Made by a program: the position numbers and the translations under genes | Part shown: positions 8,451-17,090 of the stretch, piece after piece | Layout of the letters: the number at the start of each line of letters is the position of its first letter | Numbering within the stretch: the first letter of the stretch is position 1 | DNA from: UBA668 sp041918155 | GTDB taxonomy: Bacteria > Actinomycetota > Acidimicrobiia > Acidimicrobiales > Ilumatobacteraceae | DNA: 64,000 nucleotides | NCBI GenBank assembly: GCA_041918155.1 | Contig: JAYRWH010000091.1 | Coordinates: 72,685-136,684, forward strand | Reading direction: 5' to 3' | The notes under the pieces: model-generated | Databases searched by the model: none | What the model was told of the DNA's origin: nothing | Seen by the model: only the letters and a program-made list of their open reading frames with translations

Positions 8451-8909
8451 ATGGATGTTCACGCTGCGCTCGAAGCCGAATGCGACGCCGACACCCTGTT
8501 CGCCTACATCGACGACCTCAGCCGTTACCCGGCGTGGATGGATCTCGTGCACCGCGTCGAGCCGCTGCCCGCTGATCCGGCGCCCGCGTGGCAGGTGGAG
8601 TTGCGTGCCCGGGTGGGCCCGCTGGCGCGGAGCAAGCGGCTGCGCATGCACCGTACGGTGCACGACCCCGCCGCCCGCCGCGTGGTGTTCGAGCGTGCCG
8701 AGGCCGACGGCCGCCGCCACAGTGACTGGGTGCTCAGCGCGACGGTCGGTCGTCGCGACGGCCACTCCACGCTCGACATGCACCTGCACTATGGCGGGGC
8801 GCTGTGGACGGGCGGCGTACTCGAGCGGGTGCTCGCCGACCAGATCCGCTCCGGGCGCAACCGTCTGGCCGGCCTGGTGAGCAATGACGCCGCGGGCTCA
8901 GCGGGCTGA
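8451..8909 (+). CDS. SRPBCC-fold (START-like) protein
   Basis: A 152-residue protein with a polyketide-cyclase/START-like pattern: LEAECDADTLFAYIDDLSRYP at the start, WxVELRARVGPLARSKRLRM in the middle, and a terminal helix ERVLADQIRSGRNRLA. Such proteins form a hydrophobic ligand cavity; the ligand is unknown. A -10-like GATACT sits 7 bases before the ATG. Its last 12 bases overlap the end of the convergent ABC ATPase gene, so the pair may interfere by read-through. Confidence 0.75.
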   Translation: MDVHAALEAECDADTLFAYIDDLSRYPAWMDLVHRVEPLPADPAPAWQVELRARVGPLARSKRLRMHRTVHDPAARRVVFERAEADGRRHSDWVLSATVGRRDGHSTLDMHLHYGGALWTGGVLERVLADQIRSGRNRLAGLVSNDAAGSAG

Positions 8910-9692
8910 ACGGCGCCAGGCGCCGTAGCGGCCGTCGGAGCGGCGCTCGAGGTGCAGCGGCAGCCCGAAACACTCGCTGATCGCGTCGGCAGTGAGCGTG
9001 GTGTCGATCGGCCCGCGGGCCACCACTTGGCCGTCGCGCAGCATCAGCACATGGGTCATGCCGGGCGGCACCTCGTCGAGATGGTGGGTGACGAGCACGA
9101 GCGGGGGTGCAGCCTGGTCGAGCGTCAGCTCGGCGAGCGCCTCGACGAGTTGCTCCCGGCCGGCGAGATCGAGCCGCGCGCTCGGCTCGTCGAGGAGCAC
9201 GATGCCCGGTTCGTTCATCAGCGTGCGGGCCAGCAGCACCCGCTGCTGTTCGCCTGACGACACCGTGCTGAGTGACCGCTCCGCCAGCCAGGCAACGCCC
9301 ATCCGCCCGAGGCACTCGGTGGCACGCGCCTCGTCGGCCGTCGTGTAGCGATGCCACCACGGCTCGAGCGCGGCGTAGCGGGCGGTCATCACCACGTCGA
9401 GGCAACGCAGCTGGGGGCGGAACTGCCCGGCCAGAGCGGCCGACAGGTATCCGACCCGACGCCGCAGTACCCTCACGTCGGTGCGACCCAGCCGCTCACC
9501 GAGCACGTCGACCTCGCCCGTGGACGGATGTTCGTACAACCCGGCGATGCGCAGGAGCGTCGTCTTGCCCGAGCCGTTGGCGCCGAGCACCAGCCAGCGC
9601 TCGCCATCGGCGACCTGCCAGTCGAGCGGGGCGAGGATCGTCCGCTCGTCGCGCACGAAGCTGACATTCGTGAGCTGCAGCGGGTCGGCCAT
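8898..9692 (-). CDS. Stand-alone ABC ATPase
   Basis: A 264-residue ATP-binding cassette protein: Walker A GANGSGKTT near residue 33, signature VSSGEQQRVLLAR near 143, Walker B IVLLDEPSARLD near 165, and LVTHHLDEVPPG as switch region. No permease or binding protein is encoded next to it. The style (LQLTNVSFVRDERTILAPLDW at the start, SSGEQQ signature) resembles the ModF/YlmA-like group of uncertain function. TATCGT lies 10 bases upstream of the ATG on the minus strand. It diverges from the M23 peptidase gene. Confidence 0.88.
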   Translation of the reverse strand: MADPLQLTNVSFVRDERTILAPLDWQVADGERWLVLGANGSGKTTLLRIAGLYEHPSTGEVDVLGERLGRTDVRVLRRRVGYLSAALAGQFRPQLRCLDVVMTARYAALEPWWHRYTTADEARATECLGRMGVAWLAERSLSTVSSGEQQRVLLARTLMNEPGIVLLDEPSARLDLAGREQLVEALAELTLDQAAPPLVLVTHHLDEVPPGMTHVLMLRDGQVVARGPIDTTLTADAISECFGLPLHLERRSDGRYGAWRRSAR

Positions 9693-9784
9693 GAGGGATC
9701 AGACGATAGGGGGTGAACCCCGCCGCGATGAGCCGGAACGACCCCCATTGTAACGAGAATGCAATAACCACTAGGATTTCTCAC

Positions 9785-10936
9785 GTGAAACGTCTCGTGG
9801 TCGCCGCGCTGGCTCTTTGCGTGGTCGCGCCAGCACTCCCGGCGCGCGTTGCTCACGCAGACGACTCGTCCGCGGAGCAGGCCGCGCAAGAGATCGCCGA
9901 GGCTCGAGATCGCGCCAATGCCGCCGCCGAGGCCATCTTCCAGGCTGAGAACGAACTCGACGGCCTCGCCACTCGGCAGCTGCAGATCGAGGCCGACGTC
10001 GCCCAGCTCGAGGCGGAGGTGATCGACCTGCAGGACCAGGTGGAAGAAATCGCCGTCAACCGCTTCACGATCTCGAGCGGTACCGGCTCGCCCCTGCTCG
10101 CCGCCTTCGACTCGCCCGTGGAGCAGATGCAGATCCTGGCGCTCACCGAAGTGATGACCGACACCTCCGACGAGCAGTTCGACGACTTCGACTCGCTGAA
10201 CCGCGACCTCGCACGCCAACGCAAGGCCCTGCTGCGCCAGAAGGAACTCACCGTGGCCCAGCAGGAGAAGCTGGTGCAACTGCAGGCCGCGGCGGACTCC
10301 GAGATCGAACACCTCAAGCAGGTGGAGGCGCAACGGCTGCAGGACGAAGCCGTCCGCAAGGCCGTCGAGGCCGACCAACGCCGACGCGCCGAGGCAGCGG
10401 TGAAGGCCGCCCAGCAAGCCATACCGACACCCACGCGCACCGCCACCCCGGCGGGCGCGGGTGGCACCACCGGCTCGGGCGGCACCGGTGGCCGGCCGGG
10501 GGGCCCGGCGCGCAACTGGACCGGTGTCGACTGGCTGTGCCCCACGGGCTCGGCCAACATCGGCTTCAGCGACACCTGGCTGGCACCGCGTTCGGGCGGC
10601 CGATTGCACCTCGGCACCGACATGATCGGCGCGCAGGGCACTCCGCTGCTCGCCGTCGTCGACGGTGTCGCCAAGCCGAAGACGAACGAGCTCGGCGGCA
10701 ACACCGTTGGCCTCCTCGGCGCCGACGGCAATTACTACTACTACGCCCACCTCGTCAGCTGGGGCACGGTCGGCAACGTCACCAAGGGCACGATTGTCGG
10801 GTACATGGGCGCCACCGGCAACGCCAGCGGGCCGCACCTGCACTTCGAGATCCACCCGGGCAACGGCGACGCCGTCGACCCATACCTCACTTTGCTCGCG
10901 CACTGCCCCGCGCCCCCAACGCCAGAAGGCGGCTGA
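9785..10936 (+). CDS. Secreted M23-family peptidase with coiled coil
   Basis: A 383-residue exported protein. A Sec signal peptide (start KRLVVAALALCVVAPALP, cleavage near AHA-D) precedes a long Glu/Gln/Ala-rich coiled coil (about residues 28-205), a Pro/Gly/Thr linker and a C-terminal M23 domain with His275/Asp279 (HLGTD) and His351/His353 (HLHFE). The layout matches EnvC/RipA-partner-type cell-wall hydrolases or their activators; the zinc ligands look complete, so peptidase activity is likely. The GTG at 9785 is preferred to upstream codons because it starts the signal peptide and follows TAGGAT (9772-9777) by 7 bases. Confidence 0.88.
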   Translation: MKRLVVAALALCVVAPALPARVAHADDSSAEQAAQEIAEARDRANAAAEAIFQAENELDGLATRQLQIEADVAQLEAEVIDLQDQVEEIAVNRFTISSGTGSPLLAAFDSPVEQMQILALTEVMTDTSDEQFDDFDSLNRDLARQRKALLRQKELTVAQQEKLVQLQAAADSEIEHLKQVEAQRLQDEAVRKAVEADQRRRAEAAVKAAQQAIPTPTRTATPAGAGGTTGSGGTGGRPGGPARNWTGVDWLCPTGSANIGFSDTWLAPRSGGRLHLGTDMIGAQGTPLLAVVDGVAKPKTNELGGNTVGLLGADGNYYYYAHLVSWGTVGNVTKGTIVGYMGATGNASGPHLHFEIHPGNGDAVDPYLTLLAHCPAPPTPEGG

Positions 10937-10942
10937 GCTGGT

Positions 10943-11974
10943 TCAGCCGGCCCCGGCCTGCTCGGCCTCGATCATCCGGGTGAGGCGGTGACGAAAGCGC
11001 GTGCCGCCCGTGTCGGAGCGCAGATCGATGTTCGGGGTGAGCATTGCCTCCATCCCGCGTTGCACCGCGGCGAGGATCACCTTGTCCTCCTCGAAGGCGC
11101 CACGCACGGAGGCGGCGAAGCGCTTCGACACGTCGTCGTCGTTGGGGGCGACGTTGCGCTGCTGGAACCAGAAGTAGCGCGTGCGGCGTTCGTCGACCGG
11201 TGTGAGGAAGTTGTAACTGTCCATCAGGAACGAATCGGAGTGGATCGGCTCGCCTTCGCCGCCGGTGCCTGCCGGACAGAAGAACGCGCGGATGAGCGCG
11301 TTGGAGGGGTAGCGCACCTCGTACTGCTGCTTGCGATCGGTGTTGCCGGCGAAGGGGAGATACGGGGCATAGAAGGGCGCGGGCTCGGAGTCCATCATCC
11401 AGCGCCACACGGTCACCCCGTCGTCGGTGACGGTGACCCGCATCGGCGTGTCGTCGGTGCCCGGCCCGGCGAAGCTGGTGGGGTGCACCCATGCGACGTG
11501 CGACGGGTCGAGCAGATTGTCGGTGATGTACAGGTAGTTGCAGTCCATCACCATGTCGTCGCCGACCGTGGTGCCCCACGCGGGGTCGTCCCAGTGCTCG
11601 ACGGGGAAGATCGTGGCCGGGTCGGCGTCGGCAGGATCGCCCATCCACATCCACACCAGCCCGTAGCGACCCTCGACGGCATACGACCGGATGGCCGCCC
11701 CGTGCGGCGCAGGGCCGGCGTGAGTGGGCGCCCTCACGCATGTGCCCGTGCCGTCGAACTGCAGGCCGTGGTAGCCGCATTCGAGGATGTCGCCATGGAC
11801 CCTGCCCATCGACATCGGCAGCTTGCGGTGCGGGCAGGCATCCTCGACGGCCGCGTAGTGCCCATCGGTGGTGCGGTAGATGACCACCGGTTCGCCGAGC
11901 AGCGTGACGCCGTGCGGGCGCTCTCCGATCTCGCGCTCCCAGGCAGCCACGTACCATGCGTTGCGCAGGAACAT
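10943..11974 (-). CDS. Rieske oxygenase, vanillate O-demethylase-like large subunit
   Basis: A 343-residue ring-hydroxylating/demethylating oxygenase. The N-terminal Rieske domain has Cys47, His49, Cys66 and His69 (CPHR...CGYHG) for the 2Fe-2S cluster. The mononuclear iron site is suggested by DPSHVAWVH (His-x4-His) near residue 160. The family acts on phenylpropenoid or alkyl-aryl ethers with a separate reductase, which is not encoded nearby. The ATG at 11974 gives the usual MFLRNAWYVAAW start; a longer frame would run into rlmN. It lies 10 bases behind rlmN on the same strand, so it is probably transcribed with the mshD-M3-rlmN group. Confidence 0.87.
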   Translation of the reverse strand: MFLRNAWYVAAWEREIGERPHGVTLLGEPVVIYRTTDGHYAAVEDACPHRKLPMSMGRVHGDILECGYHGLQFDGTGTCVRAPTHAGPAPHGAAIRSYAVEGRYGLVWMWMGDPADADPATIFPVEHWDDPAWGTTVGDDMVMDCNYLYITDNLLDPSHVAWVHPTSFAGPGTDDTPMRVTVTDDGVTVWRWMMDSEPAPFYAPYLPFAGNTDRKQQYEVRYPSNALIRAFFCPAGTGGEGEPIHSDSFLMDSYNFLTPVDERRTRYFWFQQRNVAPNDDDVSKRFAASVRGAFEEDKVILAAVQRGMEAMLTPNIDLRSDTGGTRFRHRLTRMIEAEQAGAG

Positions 11975-11984
11975 GCGCCGCACC

Positions 11985-13040
11985 TTACTCGGGCGGCGCG
12001 CCACGCTCCTTGCGGAGCACCACCGGCTGGCCGGCAGCGAGTTGCCCACATGCTGCGTCGATTTCGGTGCCGCGGTTGCGGCGCACGGTGGCGTTCACCC
12101 CCAGCTCGGTGAGCATCGTGGAGAACGCGTGCACTTTGTCCTTCGAAGCCCCGACGGTGGGGTAGCCAGGCGTCGGGTTGAGCGGGATGAGGTTCACGTG
12201 AGCGGGCAGGTGGAACCGGCGGCACAAGTTGGCCAGCTCGGCCGCGTCGCGGGCCCGATCGTTGACCCCGTCGATGAGCGCCCACTCGAAGCTCAGCCGG
12301 CGCCCCTTGGCAATGAGGTAGTCGGCGCACGCCTCCATCAACTGCTTGAGCGGGTAGCGGCGATTGATCGGTACGAGTTCGTCGCGCAGCTCGTCGTTCG
12401 CCGCGTGCAGCGACACGGCGAGGTTCACCGGTAGCGGCCGCGTTGCGAGCGTGCGGATGCCGGGGATCAGGCCCACCGTGCTGATCGTGAGGTGGCGAGC
12501 GGAGAGCCCCACCGCGCCGTGCAGTCGCTCAACGCTTGCCCACACCGCGGCCTCGTTGGCCATCGGCTCGCCCATGCCCATGTACACGACGTTGGCCAGG
12601 CGACGACCCATCGCCCGTGCGTCGCGGGCGGCGAGCACCACCTGCTCGACGATCTCCCCGACGCTGAGGTGGCGGGTGAACCCGGCCTGCCCGGTGGCGC
12701 AGAAGCCGCACGCCATCGCGCACCCCACTTGGCTGCTGACGCACACCGTCACGCGGTCGGGGTACACCATCAGCACCGTCTCGACGCGCCCGCCGTCGGC
12801 GAGCTCCCACAGGTACTTCACCGTGTCGCCACTGTCGCTGACGCGGCGCACGACCTGGGTGAGCGAAGGCGGTAGCTCGACGGCGAGGCGCTCGCGCAAC
12901 GCTTTGGGCACATTGCTGATGTCGACCGGCGCGGCGAGCTGCGTGTACAGCCCGGCCCACAGCTGGTCGAGCCGGTAGCGCGGCTCACCCTGCAGTGACT
13001 CGGCGAGCTGCTCGCGGGTGGGGTCGTACAGCGTGGTCAC
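11985..13040 (-). CDS. rlmN: Dual-specificity 23S rRNA/tRNA methyltransferase RlmN
   Basis: A 351-residue radical-SAM enzyme that methylates C2 of A2503 in 23S rRNA and A37 of some tRNAs. The iron-sulfur motif CxxxCxxC is Cys107, Cys111 and Cys114 (CAMACGFCATG); MGMGEPMAN and the C-terminal catalytic Cys in DAACGQLAAG are present. Its start overlaps the stop of the upstream peptidase gene by 4 bases, showing translational coupling. Length is normal for the family. Cytoplasmic. Confidence 0.95.
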   Translation of the reverse strand: MTTLYDPTREQLAESLQGEPRYRLDQLWAGLYTQLAAPVDISNVPKALRERLAVELPPSLTQVVRRVSDSGDTVKYLWELADGGRVETVLMVYPDRVTVCVSSQVGCAMACGFCATGQAGFTRHLSVGEIVEQVVLAARDARAMGRRLANVVYMGMGEPMANEAAVWASVERLHGAVGLSARHLTISTVGLIPGIRTLATRPLPVNLAVSLHAANDELRDELVPINRRYPLKQLMEACADYLIAKGRRLSFEWALIDGVNDRARDAAELANLCRRFHLPAHVNLIPLNPTPGYPTVGASKDKVHAFSTMLTELGVNATVRRNRGTEIDAACGQLAAGQPVVLRKERGAPPE

Positions 13041-14878
13041 GCGAGTTCGGCGACGAGCTGTCCGTAGGTCTGCATGCGGCGGCGGATGACATCGAGGCTC
13101 GCGGTCCAGAAGCCGAGGTCGGTGACGTCGAAGCCGAACACCGCGCCCAACTCCTCGGCGGTGTTCATTCCGGCGCGCGACAAGGCGTCGTCGTAGTGGT
13201 CACGGAAGCGGTCGGGATCCTCCCGGTACTTGGCGAACAGGCCCAGCCCGAACAGCAGGCCGTAGGTGTATGGCCAGTTGTAATAGCTCGAGCCGTAGTA
13301 GTGCGGCTTGAGCGCCCACATGTAGGGGTGGCGGGTCGCTTCCACCAGGCCGTCGCCGTACGCCTCGGTCTGGGCGGCGAGCATCATCTCGTTCATCTCG
13401 GTCGCGCCGAGGGTGCGGCGCTCGCGGCGGGCGAACACCTCGGTCTCGAACAGGAAGCGGCTGCGGATGTCGACCACCACCTGGCACGAGCCCTGCAGGT
13501 CGACATCGAGCAGGGCCAGGCGATCCTTGCCCTGCAGGTGTTGCAGACCTTCCTCGACCACGAGCGTCTCGCAGAAGATGCTGGCCGTCTCCGCGAGCGC
13601 CATCGGCAGGTTCCTCTGCAGCGGTGTGCGGTGGGCGAGCTGGGTGTTGTGATAGGCGTGGCCCAGCTCGTGGGCAGTGGTCTGGGCCGAGTCGACGCTG
13701 CCACTCCAGTTGAGCAACACCAGCGAGCGGTCGTCGACGAAGGGCATGCAGAACGCACCTCCCGTCTTGCCGCTGCGCGGGCCGGCATCGAGCCACTGCC
13801 CGTCGACGGCCCGGTCGACGAGGCCCGCCAGCGTCCCCCCGTACGAGCCGAACGCGCGGCGGACGATGTCGAGGCCTTCGTCCCACGAGATCGATGCCGG
13901 CGCGAACGGCAGGGGAGCGAACATGTCGTACCACGGCAGGGCACCGTCGTGGCCGTGCAGGCGAGCTTTGGCGCGCATCCAGGCGCGGAAGTCGGGTAGC
14001 GAGTCGGTGATCGCCTGCTGCATCGCGTCGAACGTTGCACGGCTGACGTTGTTGCCGAACAGCGAGGCATCGAGCGGTGTGGCCCAGCCGCGACGGCGGT
14101 TCACCGTATTGGCCTCGCCCTTCACGCCGTTCATCGCCGCGGCGCACACGGAGGTGATGTTCGGCCAGGCCGCCATCTCCGCGTCGTAGGCGGCCTTGCG
14201 CACGGCCGGGTTGGCGTGTGAGGCCATTCCCCGCACCGCAGCGATGGGCAGCTCGGGCGAGGAGCCATCGGGCATCCGTACCACGGTGCTGAGCTGGGAG
14301 GTGACGACGGCCTGCAACTGGTCCCACGCCGAAGAGCCGGTGTTGGCGAGCTCGGCGTACAGGCCTTCCTCGGCCTCGCTCATCTGGTGCTCGGCGCGTG
14401 CGGCCAGGCGGGTGAGTGGGCCGTGGTGCTCGGCCGCCTCGGTGCTCACCCCGGCGAGCGCCTCGACGCCGAGCGATCGCACCCACTCCGCGAGGCGGGC
14501 GGTGAGCGGCTTGAGGCGCGAGCTGGTCATCTCGAATTCGCCCATCAGGCTGTTCGCCTTCTCGTCGAACGAGTCGGTGCTCAAGGTGGCGTAGATCGTC
14601 GCCACCGTCACCATGCTGTGCTCCTGCAAGCCGTTGCTCGCGCGGATCGCCGCGTCCGCGGCGCGCCCGTCCGCGGCGGTGACGGGCCGCGGCGCGATGG
14701 CGCGGATGCCGAGCTCCTCGAACAGTGCCTCGAGGCGAGCTGTGTCGGCGGAGTTGCGGTCCATCGCATCGAGGAACGAGCGCGCCTCGAACGATTCGTG
14801 CACGTCGGCAACGCTCCAGCGGGGAAGTTCCTCGTGACCGGTTTCGCCGGTGGTGTCAGCAGTGGTATCGGTGATCAT
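13037..14878 (-). CDS. pepF: M3-family oligoendopeptidase (PepF type)
   Basis: A 613-residue zinc metallopeptidase. The HExxH motif is at residues 403-407 (TTAHELGHAYH), followed by the family ETAS segment and a C-terminal helical cap (YGLLFGLGLFAKYREDP). PepF-type enzymes degrade peptides of roughly 6-20 residues in the cytoplasm. The chosen start (MITDTTADTT) lies 1 base after the mshD stop codon, which fits a tight operon; the frame extends further upstream but that part lies inside mshD. It overlaps rlmN by 4 bases at its end. Confidence 0.92.
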   Translation of the reverse strand: MITDTTADTTGETGHEELPRWSVADVHESFEARSFLDAMDRNSADTARLEALFEELGIRAIAPRPVTAADGRAADAAIRASNGLQEHSMVTVATIYATLSTDSFDEKANSLMGEFEMTSSRLKPLTARLAEWVRSLGVEALAGVSTEAAEHHGPLTRLAARAEHQMSEAEEGLYAELANTGSSAWDQLQAVVTSQLSTVVRMPDGSSPELPIAAVRGMASHANPAVRKAAYDAEMAAWPNITSVCAAAMNGVKGEANTVNRRRGWATPLDASLFGNNVSRATFDAMQQAITDSLPDFRAWMRAKARLHGHDGALPWYDMFAPLPFAPASISWDEGLDIVRRAFGSYGGTLAGLVDRAVDGQWLDAGPRSGKTGGAFCMPFVDDRSLVLLNWSGSVDSAQTTAHELGHAYHNTQLAHRTPLQRNLPMALAETASIFCETLVVEEGLQHLQGKDRLALLDVDLQGSCQVVVDIRSRFLFETEVFARRERRTLGATEMNEMMLAAQTEAYGDGLVEATRHPYMWALKPHYYGSSYYNWPYTYGLLFGLGLFAKYREDPDRFRDHYDDALSRAGMNTAEELGAVFGFDVTDLGFWTASLDVIRRRMQTYGQLVAELA

Positions 14879-14879
14879 C

Positions 14880-15779
14880 TCAGGGCTCCGGCGGGGTTCG
14901 GCGATAGGACACTTCGGTGTTGGCGATGGTGAAGTCGAGTAGCTCGTAGAGGCGCACGGCAGCCGTGTTGGCGGCATCGACATACAGGATCGCCGCGCCG
15001 GCCCCCACCTCCCACATGTGCACCAAGCCGGCGACGGTGAGTTCGCGGCCGAGGCCCTGGCCGTGGAAGTCGGGGTGCACGGCGATGACATAGATCTCGC
15101 CGACGGGTGCTTCATCGGCGTTGGCGGGATGGATCTTCACCCAGCAGAACGCGGCGAGGCGGCCGTCGCGCTCGTGCAGGAGAAAACCGTTCGCATCGAA
15201 CCACGGCTCGGCCTGGCGCTGGCGCAGGGTGGCGAGGTCCCACCCGCCTTGTTCGGCGTGTTCGGCGAAGGCCGCGTTGTTGACCTCCAGCCATGCGGCC
15301 TCGTCGGCGCCGGGGCGGAAGGGGCGCAGCGCGACGTGGGCGGTGGCGTTGATCGGCAGCGCCCGCTGCATCATCAGCAGGTGCCGGTCTGGATGCATGC
15401 CGAGGCGGCGGGCGGTGGTGGCCGAGGCCGCGTCGGGGTGGGCCCACCATGTGACCGCGGCGTCGGCCGGCAGGTCGGCGAGGAGGGCGCTGAGCACTTG
15501 GTACTGCGCCTCGTCGGCATCGCCGGCGAACTCCGAGAGCACGATCCCGTCGACCACGTACCCTTCGTTGCCGGTGGAGGCCTGTCCGTAGCCCACGAGT
15601 GCGCCGCTGGCGTCGTCGGCCAGGGCGGCGACGAACCCGTCCCGCGGTCCCTGGGCCAGGTCGAGGCGTAGGTGGTCGTTGAGACGCGCGCAGTCGAGCA
15701 CGTGCGCAGTATCCAGGAAGTCGATGACCTGCCGGTGCTGTTCGGGGGAGAGCCGGTCGGCTGTGCGCACGCGCACCAT
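14880..15779 (-). CDS. mshD: Mycothiol synthase (acetyl-CoA:Cys-GlcN-Ins acetyltransferase)
   Basis: A 299-residue tandem GNAT protein that adds the acetyl group in the last step of mycothiol synthesis. The C-terminal GNAT has LRPFRPGADEAAWLEVNNAA, the EPWFDANGFLL segment, the acetyl-CoA loop PDFHGQGLGRELT and LYVDAANTAAVRLYELLDF, all typical of MshD. The ATG at 15779 is backed by a minus-strand TAGCCT 8 bases upstream (15788-15793). It leads the mshD-pepF-rlmN-Rieske run and diverges from nth. Presence of MshD marks the host as an actinobacterium that uses mycothiol in place of glutathione. Confidence 0.93.
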   Translation of the reverse strand: MVRVRTADRLSPEQHRQVIDFLDTAHVLDCARLNDHLRLDLAQGPRDGFVAALADDASGALVGYGQASTGNEGYVVDGIVLSEFAGDADEAQYQVLSALLADLPADAAVTWWAHPDAASATTARRLGMHPDRHLLMMQRALPINATAHVALRPFRPGADEAAWLEVNNAAFAEHAEQGGWDLATLRQRQAEPWFDANGFLLHERDGRLAAFCWVKIHPANADEAPVGEIYVIAVHPDFHGQGLGRELTVAGLVHMWEVGAGAAILYVDAANTAAVRLYELLDFTIANTEVSYRRTPPEP

Positions 15780-15849
15780 GAGCGTTGAGGCTAGTGCCGC
15801 AGGTGGGGACTGGCGGGCGGTGACCGTGGACCCCCTAGCCTCTGCCCTC

Positions 15850-16521
15850 ATGGCCGGGCCGCGAACACCGAAGGGGAGGGCGAAGGTGATCGCCGCGCGC
15901 CTTGCCGAGGACTTCCCTGAGGCACTCTGCGAACTCGACCACCGCAGCCCATTCGAACTGCTCGCGGCCACGATCCTGTCGGCTCAATGCACTGACGCGC
16001 GGGTGAACATGGTGACCCCCGCGCTGTTCGCCCGGTACCCGAACGCAGCGACGCTCGCCGCGGCGGCTCCGGCTGAGTTGGAGGAGATCATCCGCTCGAC
16101 CGGGTTCTACCAGTCCAAGTCGCGCAACCTGATGGGCATGGCGCAGCGCCTGCTCGACCACTACGGCGGCGAGGTGCCAGCCGATCTGGCCGACCTGGTC
16201 TCCCTGCCTGGCGTGGGGCGCAAGACCGGCAATGTGGTGCGCAGCGTGGCCTTTGGACTGCCGGGATTGCCCGTCGACACTCATGTGCTACGGCTCGCCA
16301 ATCGCTGGGCGCTCACCACCGACGACGACCCGGTGAAGGTGGAGGCCACTCTCTGCTCGTACCTGCCCGCCGCCGAGTGGGGGGCGTTCAGCTTGCGCAC
16401 GATCCTGCACGGCCGGCGGGTGTGCTTTGCCCGCAATCCGCAGTGCGGCGAGTGCGGCCTGGCCGACGTGTGCCCGGCCTCTCTGGTGCCCGCGAGGCGT
16501 GCTCGCGCGCCCCAAAACTGA
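15850..16521 (+). CDS. nth: Endonuclease III
   Basis: A 223-residue base-excision repair glycosylase/AP lyase. The helix-hairpin-helix LPGVGRKTGNVV carries catalytic Lys125, and Asp143 sits in PVDTHVLRLANR. The C-terminal 4Fe-4S loop is Cys192, Cys199, Cys202 and Cys208 in the standard C-x6-C-x2-C-x5-C spacing. The ATG at 15850 was chosen over upstream codons because the family starts there and TAGCCT (15836-15841) lies 8 bases before it. It acts on oxidised pyrimidines in DNA. Divergent from mshD. Confidence 0.94.
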   Translation: MAGPRTPKGRAKVIAARLAEDFPEALCELDHRSPFELLAATILSAQCTDARVNMVTPALFARYPNAATLAAAAPAELEEIIRSTGFYQSKSRNLMGMAQRLLDHYGGEVPADLADLVSLPGVGRKTGNVVRSVAFGLPGLPVDTHVLRLANRWALTTDDDPVKVEATLCSYLPAAEWGAFSLRTILHGRRVCFARNPQCGECGLADVCPASLVPARRARAPQN

Positions 16522-16559
16522 ACGCCCGAACAGCCGATTCCACCACTCAGAGTGAGAGG

Positions 16560-16587
16560 TTGCATCGTGAAGAACCTGGTGTATAGT
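16560..16587 (+). promoter_or_regulatory. Sigma-70-type promoter of a candidate small RNA
   Basis: TTGCAT (16560-16565), a 16-base spacer and TATAGT (16582-16587). This is the closest match to the sigma-70 consensus noticed between genes in the window; transcription would start near A16594. Confidence 0.6.
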
Positions 16588-16593
16588 TGCCTT

Positions 16594-16691
16594 ACCAACC
16601 AGGTTCCCGCCACCTGGTTTGCGTGCGACGCCGGGATCCGCCGCCTGGTGTCGCCGAGCGACGGCCCCGTACGGGGCCGTCGCTGCGTTTT
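16594..16691 (+). ncRNA. Candidate small RNA with three hairpins
   Basis: About 98 bases with no convincing reading frame, bounded by a near-consensus promoter and a strong terminator. Three stems follow one another: AACCAGGT/ACCTGGTT (16597-16619); GCGACGCCGGG/CCTGGTGTCGC, 11 pairs counting G-T (16625-16654); and an 11-pair GCGACGGCCCC/GGGGCCGTCGC stem (16658-16683) followed by TGCGTTTT. The next gene downstream is on the opposite strand, so this is not a leader. It does not show the conserved sequences of tmRNA, RNase P, SRP RNA or the C-rich loops of 6C RNA. Function unknown. Confidence 0.55.
16658..16691 (+). terminator. Terminator of the candidate small RNA
   Basis: A perfect 11-base-pair inverted repeat (16658-16668 with 16673-16683) around GTAC, followed by TGCGTTTT. 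It could also stop read-through from nth. Confidence 0.75.
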
Positions 16692-16806
16692 CAGCCCGAT
16701 TCGCTGACGTGCTCAATGCAGTCGAATTAGGGCAATGTGAGCCGCGTGCAGCTGGTCGCGGAGCGGCAGCTTCACCACCCTGCGTGATGGCTTGTAAAGA
16801 AGCCTG

Positions 16807-17007
16807 TCAGTAGCTGGACGTGACCTTGGCGGCCCGCCGGAGCAGGCGCGACGCGGTGCGTAGGGCACGCTCGGCCTCCACGAGCGCCACGGCCACATCG
16901 TCGCGCTGGGCGGCCTGATAGCCGGGCACGAGGTCGCCGACTTCGTGGAAGTAGCGCTCGACATGGTCGGCGATCACCGTCAGGTGTGCAGTCGGGTCGG
17001 TCGGCAT
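16807..17007 (-). CDS. Small helical protein of unknown function
   Basis: A 66-residue protein, starting MPTDPTAHLTVIADHVERYF and ending in basic helical sequence (ALRTASRLLRRAAKVTSS). It appears all-helical with an acidic middle (YQAAQRDDVAVALVEAERA). An in-frame upstream start would add 22 residues of poor character. No family recognised. It diverges from hisC, 83 bases apart; no promoter could be assigned with confidence. Confidence 0.55.
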   Translation of the reverse strand: MPTDPTAHLTVIADHVERYFHEVGDLVPGYQAAQRDDVAVALVEAERALRTASRLLRRAAKVTSSY

Positions 17008-17078
17008 CGTGCCAGTGTGGCCGCTCCGTGTCGGTATTGCATCGCGCAATGCATCCGTTCGCCGCAGGCGCACGTCGG

Positions 17079-17084
17079 TAACGT
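17079..17084 (+). promoter_or_regulatory. -10 box of the his operon, leaderless type
   Basis: TAACGT ends 6 bases before the hisC GTG, so the transcript would begin at or next to the start codon and there is no room for a leader, attenuator or ribosome-binding site. Confidence 0.5.
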
Positions 17085-17090
17085 GACGCC

